Source: Streptomyces guryensis (GTDB taxonomy: Bacteria > Actinomycetota > Actinomycetes > Streptomycetales > Streptomycetaceae). Taken from it: a stretch of 64,000 nucleotides of DNA. The translations under genes and the position numbers were made by a program. This document shows, in pieces, positions 50,146 through 57,862 of this stretch. A model generated the notes under the pieces. The model searched no databases. It was not told the DNA's origin and was given only the letters and a program-made list of their open reading frames with translations. The DNA lies in contig NZ_JAJSBI010000001.1 of NCBI RefSeq assembly GCF_021261325.1, positions 620,001 to 684,000 on the forward strand. Reading direction: 5' to 3'. How positions within the stretch are numbered: the stretch's first letter is position 1; every line of letters starts with the position of its first letter.

Positions 50146-50590
50146 CCCTGTCTGCCTGCCCGGCCCGCCTGTCTGGCCTTATCGGCCTGGCCTGCCCCGC
50201 GGCCTGGCCCGGTCTGCCCGCCTGGCTTGGCCTGTGCGCACGGTCCGCCTGGCCTGGCCCGCCCGGCGGCCTGGTGTCCCTGGCGGCCCGACCTGCCTCG
50301 CGGGCTTGGCCCGTGCGCCTAACCCGCGTGCCTGGCCCGCCTGGCCTGGCCCGCGCGCCCGGCCTGCCTCGCGGCCTGGCCTGCCCGCCCGGGCCTGCCC
50401 GCCCGGGCCTGCCCGCCCGGGCTTCCGGCCTTCCAGCCTTCCGGCCTCCCGGGCCTCCCCGGCCGACCTGCCCTCCCCGTCCGCCTGGCGGTCTGCCCTG
50501 CCTGCCCGGCGCCCCCGGCCTGCCCGCCCGTCCCGCGCCCCCGGCCTGCCCGCCCGGCCCGCGCAGCCGCCCGGCTTCCCCGGCCGATCG
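50146..50590. repeat. Nearly A-free low-complexity block of GCC/CTG words
   Basis: On the plus strand about 440 bases contain only around ten A residues. It is built from CCTGGCC, GCCCGCC and TGCCCG words. A 14-bp unit CTGCCCGCCCGGGC occurs three times in perfect tandem (50381-50422). It separates the convergent PNPOx and DUF1275 genes. The open frames through it are Pro/Gly/Arg-Ala nonsense. Confidence 0.9.
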
Positions 50591-50669
50591 GGTCCGGTTG
50601 ATCGAGGCCGTCGTCCCGGCTGCGTCGCAGGGGCGCGGCGAGGTCGGAGGGGAAGTCGGCGGCAGGGGG

Positions 50670-51350
50670 TCAGTCCCGCCCTGAGGCCAGCACTGCCAGC
50701 ACTGCCGCTGTCACCGCCGCGACCAGCAGTGGAATGCCCAGGCCGTGGTGGAGGACCAGCCAGGCGCCGACGCAGGCGCCGGCGGCCATCGCGACGACCG
50801 CCGCCGAACGGCGTGGTGAACGGCGGCCGGAGCCTCCGCCCGCCCGGGAGTCGGCGGCCAGGCCCGTCAGTGTCATCGTCAGGACGGTCGTCGTCGTGAG
50901 ACCGGGGACGTCGAGCTTGCGGACCGTCGCGTTGCGCAGGCCCATCGCGACGGCCGTGAGCCCGATCACGGCGTAACGGGTGGCGGTGGCGTGCGGGGCG
51001 GCGAAGGCCGTCGCGGCGGCCGTACCCACCAGCACCGCCTCGGCGGCGAGCGTGAGCCGCGCCCAGGTGCGCCGCGGACCACCGCCCAGCAGGCGCGTGA
51101 GCCGCCCACCGGCCACCGCGCCGAGCAGGAAGCAGACCAGCGAGGTCGCGGTGTGCGGTACGGAGAACCCGGGCGCCCCGGCCGCGGCGAACCCCAGCAC
51201 GACCACGTTGCCGGTCATGTTGGCCGTGAAGACGTGCCCGAGCCCCAGATAACTCACCGCGTCGATCAGTCCGCTGACCACCGTCAGCCCCAACAGCACG
51301 AACACCAGGCGCAGTCCGCGCGCCTCCTGGTCGCTCTCGTTCACGCTCAT
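50670..51350 (-). CDS. YoaK/DUF1275 family membrane protein
   Basis: 226 residues, six helices. The family start LVFVLLGLTVVSGLIDAVSYLGLGHVFTANMTGN (given here as overlapping pieces: SGLIDAVSYLGLGHVFTANM is the diagnostic part) is exact; VAMGLRNATVRKLDVPGL and TTTVLTMTLTGLAADSR are further conserved blocks. Function unknown. GGAGAG precedes ATG 51350; the upstream frame extension is not supported. Confidence 0.92.
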   Translation of the reverse strand: MSVNESDQEARGLRLVFVLLGLTVVSGLIDAVSYLGLGHVFTANMTGNVVVLGFAAAGAPGFSVPHTATSLVCFLLGAVAGGRLTRLLGGGPRRTWARLTLAAEAVLVGTAAATAFAAPHATATRYAVIGLTAVAMGLRNATVRKLDVPGLTTTTVLTMTLTGLAADSRAGGGSGRRSPRRSAAVVAMAAGACVGAWLVLHHGLGIPLLVAAVTAAVLAVLASGRD

Positions 51351-51453
51351 CGACTCTCCGGGTGGCCGGACGGACAGGGTGCACTCAAGTCCACCACGGA
51401 CGCGGGGGTCACTCGGATGCCGACATGAGATGCGTGTCCGTAGCGTCGAGGAC

Positions 51454-52719
51454 ATGAGTGACATGAGTGATGAGACGCGCAAATCCTTTGGAACGCCGGC
51501 CAGTTGGCGGACGCGGAGGGCTCTCGCCGCAGCGGCCGCCCTGTTGCTCGCGGGGCTCGCCGCCGCGCCCGTGGCCACCGCCGCCGAGCAGACGCACCAC
51601 CGGACGGGACGCGGAGACCTGGTCTCCGTCACCCCGGTCGCCGACCGCGACGCCGGGCAGGTCAGGAAGTTCGTGGCCGACAGGGGCGTCGCCGCCGGCC
51701 CCGTGCGGTACGGCGTACGGGCGTACCGGCTGACGTACCGGACGGTGGACCCGTACGGGAAACCCACGACCGCGACCGGCCTCCTCACCCTCCCCAAGGG
51801 CGGCGCCCACCGTCTCGACCTCGTCTCCGACACCCACGGCACGATGGTCAAGCGCAGTTACGCACCGTCCGCGAGCGAGGACTACGGCCGCATCCCGTCC
51901 TACCTGAACGCGGGCGCCGGGCGTGCGGTCGCCGCGCCCGACTACCTGGGTCTGGGGGAGGGGCCGGGCCCGCACCCGTACATGGACACCCGCTCCTCCG
52001 TCACCGCCTCCGTCGACATGCTGCGTGCGGCCCGCACCGCGGCGGACCGGTTCGGCCGTCCGCTCACCGGTGACGTCTACGCGACGGGGTTCTCACAGGG
52101 CGGCCAGGTCGCGATGGCCCTCGGCAGGGCGCTGGAGCAGGGCGCCGACGGGCACTTCCGGCTGAAGGCCCTCGCACCGGTCAGCGGTCCCTACGACCTG
52201 GCGGGCCAGGAGATCCCCGCGCTGTTCGACGGCCGGGTCAACGACACCAGCGGGGTGCTCTACATCTCGTACTGGCTGGTCGCGCAGAACCGCCTCCACC
52301 CTCTCTACAAGGACCCGGCGGAGGCCTTCCGCGCCCCGTACGCGAGCCGGGTCGAGGGCCTCTACGACGGTGACCACGAGGAGGACGACGTGGTCAAGGA
52401 GCTGGCCCCCACGGTGAAGGACCTGCTCACGCCCGCCTTCGTGGAGCGTCTGAAGCATCCCTCGGGCCCGCTGCTGGACGCCATGCGCGCCGCCGACCAC
52501 ACCTGCGAGTGGAGGCCGGACGTGCCGGTGCGGCTGTACGCCGGTGACGACGACACCGACGTGCCCGTCGGCAACGCCCGGACATGCGGCCGCACCCTCG
52601 CCGGTCAGGGAACGAGGGTGCGGGTGGTCGATCAGGGAGCCGTGGACCACTTCGGCTCCTTCGCCGCGTCGGCCCCGCAGGTGGTGCGGTTCTTCGACGG
52701 CGTACGGGCTCGGCGGTGA
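51454..52719 (+). CDS. Secreted lipase/esterase (alpha/beta hydrolase)
   Basis: 421 residues. Signal peptide: MSDMSDETRKSFGTPASWRT, hydrophobic ALAAAAALLLAGLAAAPVAT, cleavage near ATAA|EQ. The hydrolase core has ATGLLTLPKG, APDYLGLGEGPGPHPYMDTR, the nucleophile elbow VYATGFSQGGQVAMALGRAL, LYAGDDDTDVPVGNA (acid) and QGAVDHFGSF (His). This is the secretory lipase/prolyl-type esterase pattern. Two Cys (TCEW and RTCGRT) likely form a disulphide. It sits next to DUF1275 in divergent orientation. Confidence 0.9.
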   Translation: MSDMSDETRKSFGTPASWRTRRALAAAAALLLAGLAAAPVATAAEQTHHRTGRGDLVSVTPVADRDAGQVRKFVADRGVAAGPVRYGVRAYRLTYRTVDPYGKPTTATGLLTLPKGGAHRLDLVSDTHGTMVKRSYAPSASEDYGRIPSYLNAGAGRAVAAPDYLGLGEGPGPHPYMDTRSSVTASVDMLRAARTAADRFGRPLTGDVYATGFSQGGQVAMALGRALEQGADGHFRLKALAPVSGPYDLAGQEIPALFDGRVNDTSGVLYISYWLVAQNRLHPLYKDPAEAFRAPYASRVEGLYDGDHEEDDVVKELAPTVKDLLTPAFVERLKHPSGPLLDAMRAADHTCEWRPDVPVRLYAGDDDTDVPVGNARTCGRTLAGQGTRVRVVDQGAVDHFGSFAASAPQVVRFFDGVRARR

Positions 52720-52734
52720 GCCGGGCGCGGTGGC

Positions 52735-53154
52735 TCAGTACCAGCCGTTGGCCTGCCAGAACGCCCAGGCGCCGGTCGGGCTGCCGTAGCGGGAGTTCAT
52801 GTAGTCCAGGCCCCACTTGATCTGGGTCCTGGGGTTGGTCTTCCAGTCCGAGCCGGCGCTGGCCATCTTCGAGCCCGGGAGGGCCTGGACCAGGCCGTAG
52901 GCGCCGGAGGAGGAGTTGGTGGCCGTGATGTTCCAGCCGCTCTCGCGCTCGACGATCTTGCTGAAGGCGTTGTACTGCGCCGCGCTCGGGATCATCTTGT
53001 GCGCGATCGCCTGAGCACTGGCGGCCGAGTCGGCGGTCGCGGCGTGAGCGGGTGCCGCGGTCAGCACCATGCCGGCGGTGGCGGCGGCCACGGCGGCGGA
53101 GGCGAGGGCCTTCTTCGGGGACGCGATACGGCGGGCGATGCGGGAGACGAACAC
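52735..53154 (-). CDS. Secreted transglycosylase-like (SLT/APF type) protein
   Basis: 139 residues. Signal peptide RRIASPKKALASAAVAAATA with cleavage after APAHA. The small mature domain (about 45-139) has VERESGWNITATNSSSGAYG (catalytic Glu in the ES box), LVQALPGSKMASAGSDW and INTRY-like MNSRYGSPTGAWAFWQANGWY, an aggregation-promoting-factor-like or lytic transglycosylase minimal domain that cuts peptidoglycan. GTG start at 53154. Its leader (53155-53474) is long and structured but I could not assign a ydaO-type riboswitch. Confidence 0.9.
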   Translation of the reverse strand: MFVSRIARRIASPKKALASAAVAAATAGMVLTAAPAHAATADSAASAQAIAHKMIPSAAQYNAFSKIVERESGWNITATNSSSGAYGLVQALPGSKMASAGSDWKTNPRTQIKWGLDYMNSRYGSPTGAWAFWQANGWY

Positions 53155-53474
53155 GAGGAACCTTTTCCTTCGGGGACAGGGGGTCGCACGCGGTCCCGGG
53201 GGTGCCGGGCGTCCCGGGAGGCCCGGGGGACATGCGTCGGCGCCGAGGCCCTGAGGGCACGTCGGCGCCGTGCGACGTCATCCAGAGAAGCAGGCTCGGA
53301 GGGGGTCCGCAATGACCCTATTTGCTAGTTGTGGTCGTATGTGAGGGCGGCGAGTACCGTGTGACCTGGCTCTCAAAGTGCAGGTCAGAGGCGGTTATGG
53401 CGTGGACATGGCGTCCGAAATGCACTACTAGGGAAGTTAGTGGGTGATGTGGGTCATGTGGGGTGGTTCACCGC
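53155..53474. promoter_or_regulatory. Long leader between the transglycosylase and the ECF operon end
   Basis: 320 bp, no gene. Contains dyads such as CGGGCGTCCCGGGAGGCCCG (53206-53225) and CGTCGGCGCCG repeats (53235-53270), A/T-rich DNA near 53318-53335, and TTGAGA on the minus strand near 53376. Probably the transglycosylase promoter and 5' UTR. Confidence 0.45.
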
Positions 53475-54287
53475 TCAGTGGGGGTCGAAAGTGACCGCGG
53501 TCTCGAACGCCGCCCGGCGGGTGGCTCTGCGTAGTGCCCTGAGCACCGCCGGGCCGAGCGTGAGTGTCAGTACGACGGTGACGACGGCCCGGCCCAGGTC
53601 CCAGCCCAGCGAGGTGGCCGCGCAGTACGCGAGGAAACGGGCCAGGTTGGCGGGGACCGCGGCCTGCGGGTCGAAGGCGATGCCCGAGGCGAGCGCGCCC
53701 ATGAAGGGCCAGCCGGCCAGGTTCATGATCGTGCCGTAGGCGAAGGCGGCCAGGAAGCCGTAGGCGGCGAGGAGGGCGAGTTCGCCGCGGCCGCGCAGGC
53801 GGTCCGGGCCCGGGAGCAGCCCGGCCCCCATCGTGAACCAGCCCATCGCCAGCATCTGGAACGGCATCCACGGGCCCACCCCGCCCGTGAGCAGCGCGGA
53901 CGCGAACATGGTGAGCGAACCGAGGGTGAAGCCGAAGCCCGGGCCGAGCACGCGTCCGCTCAGCACCATCAGGAAGAACATCGGCTCGATGCCCGCGGTC
54001 CCGGCACCGAGCGGGCGCAGGGCCGCGCCGGTCGCCGCGAGCACACCGAGCATCGCGACCGCCTTCGGGCCTAGCCCGGACTCCGCGATGGTCGCGGCCA
54101 CGACGGCGACCAGCAGCACCAGCAGGCCGGCGAAGAGCCAGGGGGCGTCCTGGGCATGGGCACCGAGCTGTGAGGTGGGCGGGGCGAGGAAGGGCCAGCC
54201 GAAAGCGGCCACCCCCACGGCGCCGACGAGGGCGAGGGCGGCGACGGAGCGGGGGCCGAGGCGGATGGGGCGGGCTTGTGGCGTCAT
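53475..54287 (-). CDS. ECF transporter S component
   Basis: 270 residues, about six helices (LALVGAVGVAAFGWPFLAPP, APWLFAGLLVLLVAVVAATI, FFLMVLSGRVLGPGFGFTLG, WMPFQMLAMGWFTMGAGLLP, GFLAAFAYGTIMNLAGW, RFLAYCAATSLGWDLGRA). GFGFTLGSLTMFASALLTGGVGPWMPFQ-type sequence is typical of ECF substrate-binding subunits (first 20 residues quoted: GFGFTLGSLTMFASALLTGG). Last gene of a five-gene operon; ATG at 54287 overlaps the ATPase stop. The cobalamin riboswitch at the head of the operon makes a corrinoid the likely substrate. Confidence 0.9.
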   Translation of the reverse strand: MTPQARPIRLGPRSVAALALVGAVGVAAFGWPFLAPPTSQLGAHAQDAPWLFAGLLVLLVAVVAATIAESGLGPKAVAMLGVLAATGAALRPLGAGTAGIEPMFFLMVLSGRVLGPGFGFTLGSLTMFASALLTGGVGPWMPFQMLAMGWFTMGAGLLPGPDRLRGRGELALLAAYGFLAAFAYGTIMNLAGWPFMGALASGIAFDPQAAVPANLARFLAYCAATSLGWDLGRAVVTVVLTLTLGPAVLRALRRATRRAAFETAVTFDPH

Positions 54288-56056
54288 GCCAGGGCCGCCC
54301 GTACCTGCGCGACCGTGAGCCACTGCTGTGGGGCCAGGATCTTGGTGATCTGCGGGGCGAAGGACGGGGAGGAGACGACGACCTCGGCCGTCGGTCCGTC
54401 GGCGATCACCTCGCCGTCGGCGAGCAGGACCACCCGGTGGGCGAGTTCGGCGGCCAGTTCGACGTCGTGGGTGGCCAGGACGATCGCGTGTCCGTCGGCT
54501 GCCAGGTCGCGCAGCAGGGTGACGAGGCGGGTCTTGGCCGCGTAGTCCAGGCCGCGGGTCGGTTCGTCGAGGAGGAGCAGGGGTGGGCGGGCGGTGAGGA
54601 CGACTGCGAGGGCGAGGGTGAGGCGTTGGCCCTCGGAGAGGTCGCGGGGGTGGATGTCGGCGGTGAGGCCGGTGGTATCGGGGAGGAGGTCCGAGAGGAG
54701 GGCCCTGCAGGTGCCGGGGGTGGCGTGGGCGTCGCGGTCGGCGGCCGTGCATTCGGCGGCGACCGTGTCGGCGTGGAGGAGGTCTCGGGGTTCCTGGGGG
54801 ACGAGGCCTACATGGCGGATGAGGGTGGGGGGTGGGGTGCGGTGGGGGGTCCGGCCGCCGATGCTCACTGAACCCCCGGTGGGTTCGATCAGGCCCACGA
54901 GGGTGTTGAGGAGGGTGGACTTGCCTGCGCCGTTGCGGCCCATGAGGGCGAGGGTTTCGCCGGGGGTGATGGTCAGGTCGATGTGGCGTAGGGCTTGGAT
55001 TCGGGCTCGGCGGACGGAGACGGCGTGGACTTCCGCGGTGAGTGCGGGAGTCGGGGGTTCCGTGACGGGCGGAGCTGTGTTCTTGCGGAGGAGGGGCAGC
55101 CACCGGCGGGTGCGGGCTGAGGCAGGGGCGCTGTCGCCGGCCCGCGCTTGCGGGGTGCCGCCTCTCTTCGGGTCGGGAGCCGCCCTGGGCGGCACGGGTG
55201 CCCGCAGGCCACGGGGCTGAGCGGCACGACTGCCCGCAGGCTGCGCCAGCTGTTCGCGCAGCCCGGCCGCCCGGCGCCGTGCGTCCCGCACCGTCAGCGG
55301 GAGTGGTGACCAGCCCGCCAGGCGGCCCAGTTCCACAACCGGCGGGCACACCGGGGACACGGCCATCATGTCGGCCGGGGGACCGAGTTGCAGGGGGGCT
55401 CCTGGAGCGGGGAGGACGGCGACCTGGTCTGCGTACTGGATGACTCGTTCCAGGCGGTGTTCTGCCAGGAGGACCGTGGTGCCCAGGTCGTGGACCAGGC
55501 GTTGGAGGACGGCCAGGACCTCTTCCGCGGCGGCCGGGTCGAGGGCCGAGGTCGGTTCGTCGAGGACCAGGACCCTGGGGTGCGGGGTGAGGACCGAGCC
55601 GATGGCGACGCGTTGCTGCTGGCCGCCGGAGAGGGTGGCGATGGGGCGGTTGCGGAGGTCGGCCAGGCCGAGGAGGTCGAGGGTCTCCTCGACGCGGCGG
55701 CGCATCACGTCGGGTGCGAGGCCCAACGACTCCATTCCGTAGGCCAGTTCGTCCTCGACGGTGTCCGTCACGAAGTGGGAGAGCGGGTCCTGCCCCACCG
55801 TGCCCACCACGTCCGCGAGTTCGCGTGGCTTGTGGGTACGGGTGTCGCGGCCCGCCACCGTCACACGGCCCCGCAGGGTGCCGCCCGTGAAGTGCGGGAC
55901 GAGACCGCTGACCGCGCCGAGGATCGTCGATTTCCCGACCCCTGACGGGCCGACCAGGAGTACCAGTTCGCCTTCCGGGACCTCGAAGTCCACGCCCCGA
56001 ACGGTTGGTTCGGCCGCCCCCTCGTACGTCACGGAGACATCCTCGAAGCGGATCAC
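54284..56056 (-). CDS. Duplicated ECF ATPase (EcfA-EcfA' fusion)
   Basis: 590 residues with two ABC ATPase domains. Domain 1 (about 1-230): Walker A LLVGPSGVGKSTIL (35-47), signature LSGGQQQRVAIG, Walker B VLVLDEPTSALDP. Domain 2 (about 345-590): ALMGRNGAGKSTLLN, signature LSEGQRLTLALA, LLLDEPTRGLDYA. The Arg/Pro-rich linker (about 270-340) is partly encoded by dispersed repeat C at 55144-55210. It powers the ECF transporter with EcfT and the S subunit. GTG 56056 overlaps the EcfT stop (GTGA) after AAGGAG. Confidence 0.94.
   Translation of the reverse strand: MIRFEDVSVTYEGAAEPTVRGVDFEVPEGELVLLVGPSGVGKSTILGAVSGLVPHFTGGTLRGRVTVAGRDTRTHKPRELADVVGTVGQDPLSHFVTDTVEDELAYGMESLGLAPDVMRRRVEETLDLLGLADLRNRPIATLSGGQQQRVAIGSVLTPHPRVLVLDEPTSALDPAAAEEVLAVLQRLVHDLGTTVLLAEHRLERVIQYADQVAVLPAPGAPLQLGPPADMMAVSPVCPPVVELGRLAGWSPLPLTVRDARRRAAGLREQLAQPAGSRAAQPRGLRAPVPPRAAPDPKRGGTPQARAGDSAPASARTRRWLPLLRKNTAPPVTEPPTPALTAEVHAVSVRRARIQALRHIDLTITPGETLALMGRNGAGKSTLLNTLVGLIEPTGGSVSIGGRTPHRTPPPTLIRHVGLVPQEPRDLLHADTVAAECTAADRDAHATPGTCRALLSDLLPDTTGLTADIHPRDLSEGQRLTLALAVVLTARPPLLLLDEPTRGLDYAAKTRLVTLLRDLAADGHAIVLATHDVELAAELAHRVVLLADGEVIADGPTAEVVVSSPSFAPQITKILAPQQWLTVAQVRAALA
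55144..55210 (+). repeat. Dispersed repeat family C, copy 2, inside the ECF ATPase
   Basis: 67 bp differing at three positions from 35005-35071. Translated as part of the interdomain linker on the minus strand (…PRAAPDPKRGGTPQARAG). A further CGGCACGACTGCCCGCAGGC block follows at 55226-55245. Confidence 0.92.
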
Positions 56057-57138
56057 GACGGCTCCTTCGGGGCGAGGAGAGCGGGCAGCAGGGCGAGGAG
56101 TACGGCCGCCGCCGGCCACAGGGGGAGCGTGGGGGCGACGAGCGGGACGACACCGGGGAGCAGGGCCGCCGGGTCGGCGTCGGCGGCGACGGTGAGCAGC
56201 GCGGCGACCGCGGCACCGGAACCCGCGACCAGCCAGGCGCGGGCGTCCCACCGGTCCGGGCGGTAACGCGTGCGCAGGCTGCGCCGGCCGCCCAGCCGCA
56301 GACCGGCCAGGGCCGCGGCGACCCCGGCGAGCAGCAGGGGCAGGCCGTAGGTGCCGCCTTCGGCGGTGAGCAGTCCGTACGTTCCCGCGCAGACGCCGAG
56401 CAGGCCGCCGAGGGTGAGGGCGGCGGTGGTGCGGCGGACGGCGGGTGGGACCTCGGCGGTGCGGCCGTAGCCGCGGGCGTCCATCGCGGCGGCGAGGGCG
56501 ACCGAACGCTCCAACGCGCCCTCCAGGACCGGCAGTCCGACCTGCAGCAGGCCGCGGATGCCGCTGTCCGGGCGGCCTCGCAGACGGCGGGCGGCGCGCA
56601 GACGCTGGACGTCGGCGATGAGGTTCGGGGCGAAGGTGAGGGCCACGACCACCGCGACTCCCGTCTCGTAGAGCGCACCGGGCAGGGACTTGAGGAGACG
56701 GGACGGGTTGGCGAGGGCGTTCGCCGCGCCCACGCAGACGAGGAGCGCGGCCAGCTTCAGGCCGTCGTAGAAGGCGAAGAGGAGTGACTCGGCGGTGACC
56801 CGGCCGCCCAGGCGGATGCCCTGCGCCCAGTGGGGGAGCGGGAGTTCCGGCAGGGTGACGAGCACGTGGGTGCCGGGGACGGGGGAGCCGAGCGCCACCG
56901 CGAAGACGAGACGGATGAGGAGGACGGCGAGGGCGAGTTTGAGGAAGGCGGAGTAGGAGTGCGAACCGGGGGTTCGGGAGCGGCAGGTGGCCACGACGTA
57001 GGCGGACGCCGCGATGAGGAGGGAGAGGAGGAGGGGGTTGGTGGTACGGGTTGCTGCGGTGCCCAGGCCCAGGGACCAGAGCCACCAGGCGCCGGGGTGG
57101 AGTTGTGCGGGGCGGTGGGGGTGGGTGGGATCGCTCAC
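56053..57138 (-). CDS. ecfT: EcfT transmembrane component
   Basis: 361 residues. N-terminal helices (WWLWSLGLGTAATRTTNPLL, AFLKLALAVLLIRLVFAVAL), then coupling helices with the Ala-Arg-Gly-type motifs: RLRAARRLRGRPD and AAAMDARGYGRTAE, which are the two conserved EcfT/CbiQ coupling boxes, followed by more helices. Binds EcfA subunits. GTG start 57138; a dispersed repeat C copy lies just upstream, and the ribosome site is weak. Stop overlaps the ATPase start. Confidence 0.92.
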   Translation of the reverse strand: MSDPTHPHRPAQLHPGAWWLWSLGLGTAATRTTNPLLLSLLIAASAYVVATCRSRTPGSHSYSAFLKLALAVLLIRLVFAVALGSPVPGTHVLVTLPELPLPHWAQGIRLGGRVTAESLLFAFYDGLKLAALLVCVGAANALANPSRLLKSLPGALYETGVAVVVALTFAPNLIADVQRLRAARRLRGRPDSGIRGLLQVGLPVLEGALERSVALAAAMDARGYGRTAEVPPAVRRTTAALTLGGLLGVCAGTYGLLTAEGGTYGLPLLLAGVAAALAGLRLGGRRSLRTRYRPDRWDARAWLVAGSGAAVAALLTVAADADPAALLPGVVPLVAPTLPLWPAAAVLLALLPALLAPKEPS

Positions 57139-57150
57139 CGGCGCCGGCCG

Positions 57151-57203
57151 GGTGCCGCCTCTCCTTGGGGCGGGGGCCCCGGCGGCACGACTGCCCGCAG
57201 GCT
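57151..57203 (+). repeat. Dispersed repeat family C, diverged copy 3
   Basis: GGTGCCGCCTCTCCTTGGGG, CGGGGGCCCCGGCGGCACGA, CTGCCCGCAGGCT. It fills most of the 85-bp gap before ecfT, the only non-overlapping junction of the operon. Confidence 0.7.
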
Positions 57204-57223
57204 GCGGTGGAGGAGTTGCGCGG

Positions 57224-57862
57224 CTACGCATGCCTGCGTCGCCGTGCCTGCCACACGGCTGCTGCGGCCAGCAGCGCGACGGCGCCCGCCCCGACGAACA
57301 GCCCGACCGACGGGCCGCCCGTCCTGTCCCCCTTCCGCGCGGCAGCGGTCGGCTTCCTGCCGCTTGCGACCTGCTCCCCGCACCCCTGCCGCGGATACCC
57401 CCCGATCGCACACAACAGCGCGTTCGTGTCGTACCGCAGCGGTTTCGCCACCGACGCCAGTGCGTCTGCCGTCGTGCCGTCGGTGGACACCTGCGCGCAG
57501 ACCGTACGACGGGCCGGCGGTGTCTCACCGGACGGGGCGTCCGCCGCCGTGCCGAAGTCGAGGACGAGCGCCACGCGCTTCCTGCCCTCCCGTGCCGGCG
57601 TCCGCGCGCAGATCACCGGGAACGACACGGGCCCGCGCGGCTTGGCCGAGTCGCCCGAGTCCTCGCTCACCGAGAAGCGGAAGCCCTGGACGGCGCCGTC
57701 GGAGGGGCGGGCGGTGGCGGGGCCCTGGGTGGCGTACGTCCAGTGACCGGCGTCCTGGTCCCAGAAGGACCAGTAGCGGTAACCGGCGGCCTGCGCCTGG
57801 CCGCTGCCCGCCAGGGTCAGGAACAGCGCGGCGAGGAGGAGCGCTGCCCAGCGGCGTGTCAC
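57224..57862 (-). CDS. SCO2322-family secreted, membrane-anchored protein
   Basis: 212 residues. Signal peptide VTRRWAALLLAALFLTLAGS with cleavage after AQA. The exported domain (AGYRYWSFWDQDAGHWTYAT, GFRFSVSEDSGDSAKPRGPV, FPVICARTP, RTVCAQVSTDG) matches the streptomycete SCO2322 family. Conserved Cys (ICART, TVCAQV, LLCAIGG, QGCGEQV) may form two disulphides. A C-terminal helix and RRRR tail anchor it. Its fixed place next to an alpha-toroid protein and ECF transporter suggests a ligand-binding partner. GTG 57862 overlaps the upstream stop. Confidence 0.9.
   Translation of the reverse strand: MTRRWAALLLAALFLTLAGSGQAQAAGYRYWSFWDQDAGHWTYATQGPATARPSDGAVQGFRFSVSEDSGDSAKPRGPVSFPVICARTPAREGRKRVALVLDFGTAADAPSGETPPARRTVCAQVSTDGTTADALASVAKPLRYDTNALLCAIGGYPRQGCGEQVASGRKPTAAARKGDRTGGPSVGLFVGAGAVALLAAAAVWQARRRRHA

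Noticed and set aside
50179..51384. A 401-codon minus-strand frame over the low-complexity block
   Set aside because: Translation of repeats into Gly/Arg/Ala; no family; overlaps DUF1275 in the wrong frame.
53155..53474. A ydaO (c-di-AMP) riboswitch before the transglycosylase-like gene
   Set aside because: Such elements precede cell-wall hydrolases in streptomycetes, but I could not find the core blocks in this leader.
53475..56678. A single 1067-codon minus-strand frame containing the S component
   Set aside because: Its first 800 codons are out of frame with the ECF ATPase and EcfT genes and look like Arg/Pro/Ser nonsense; only the part from ATG 54287 is an S component.
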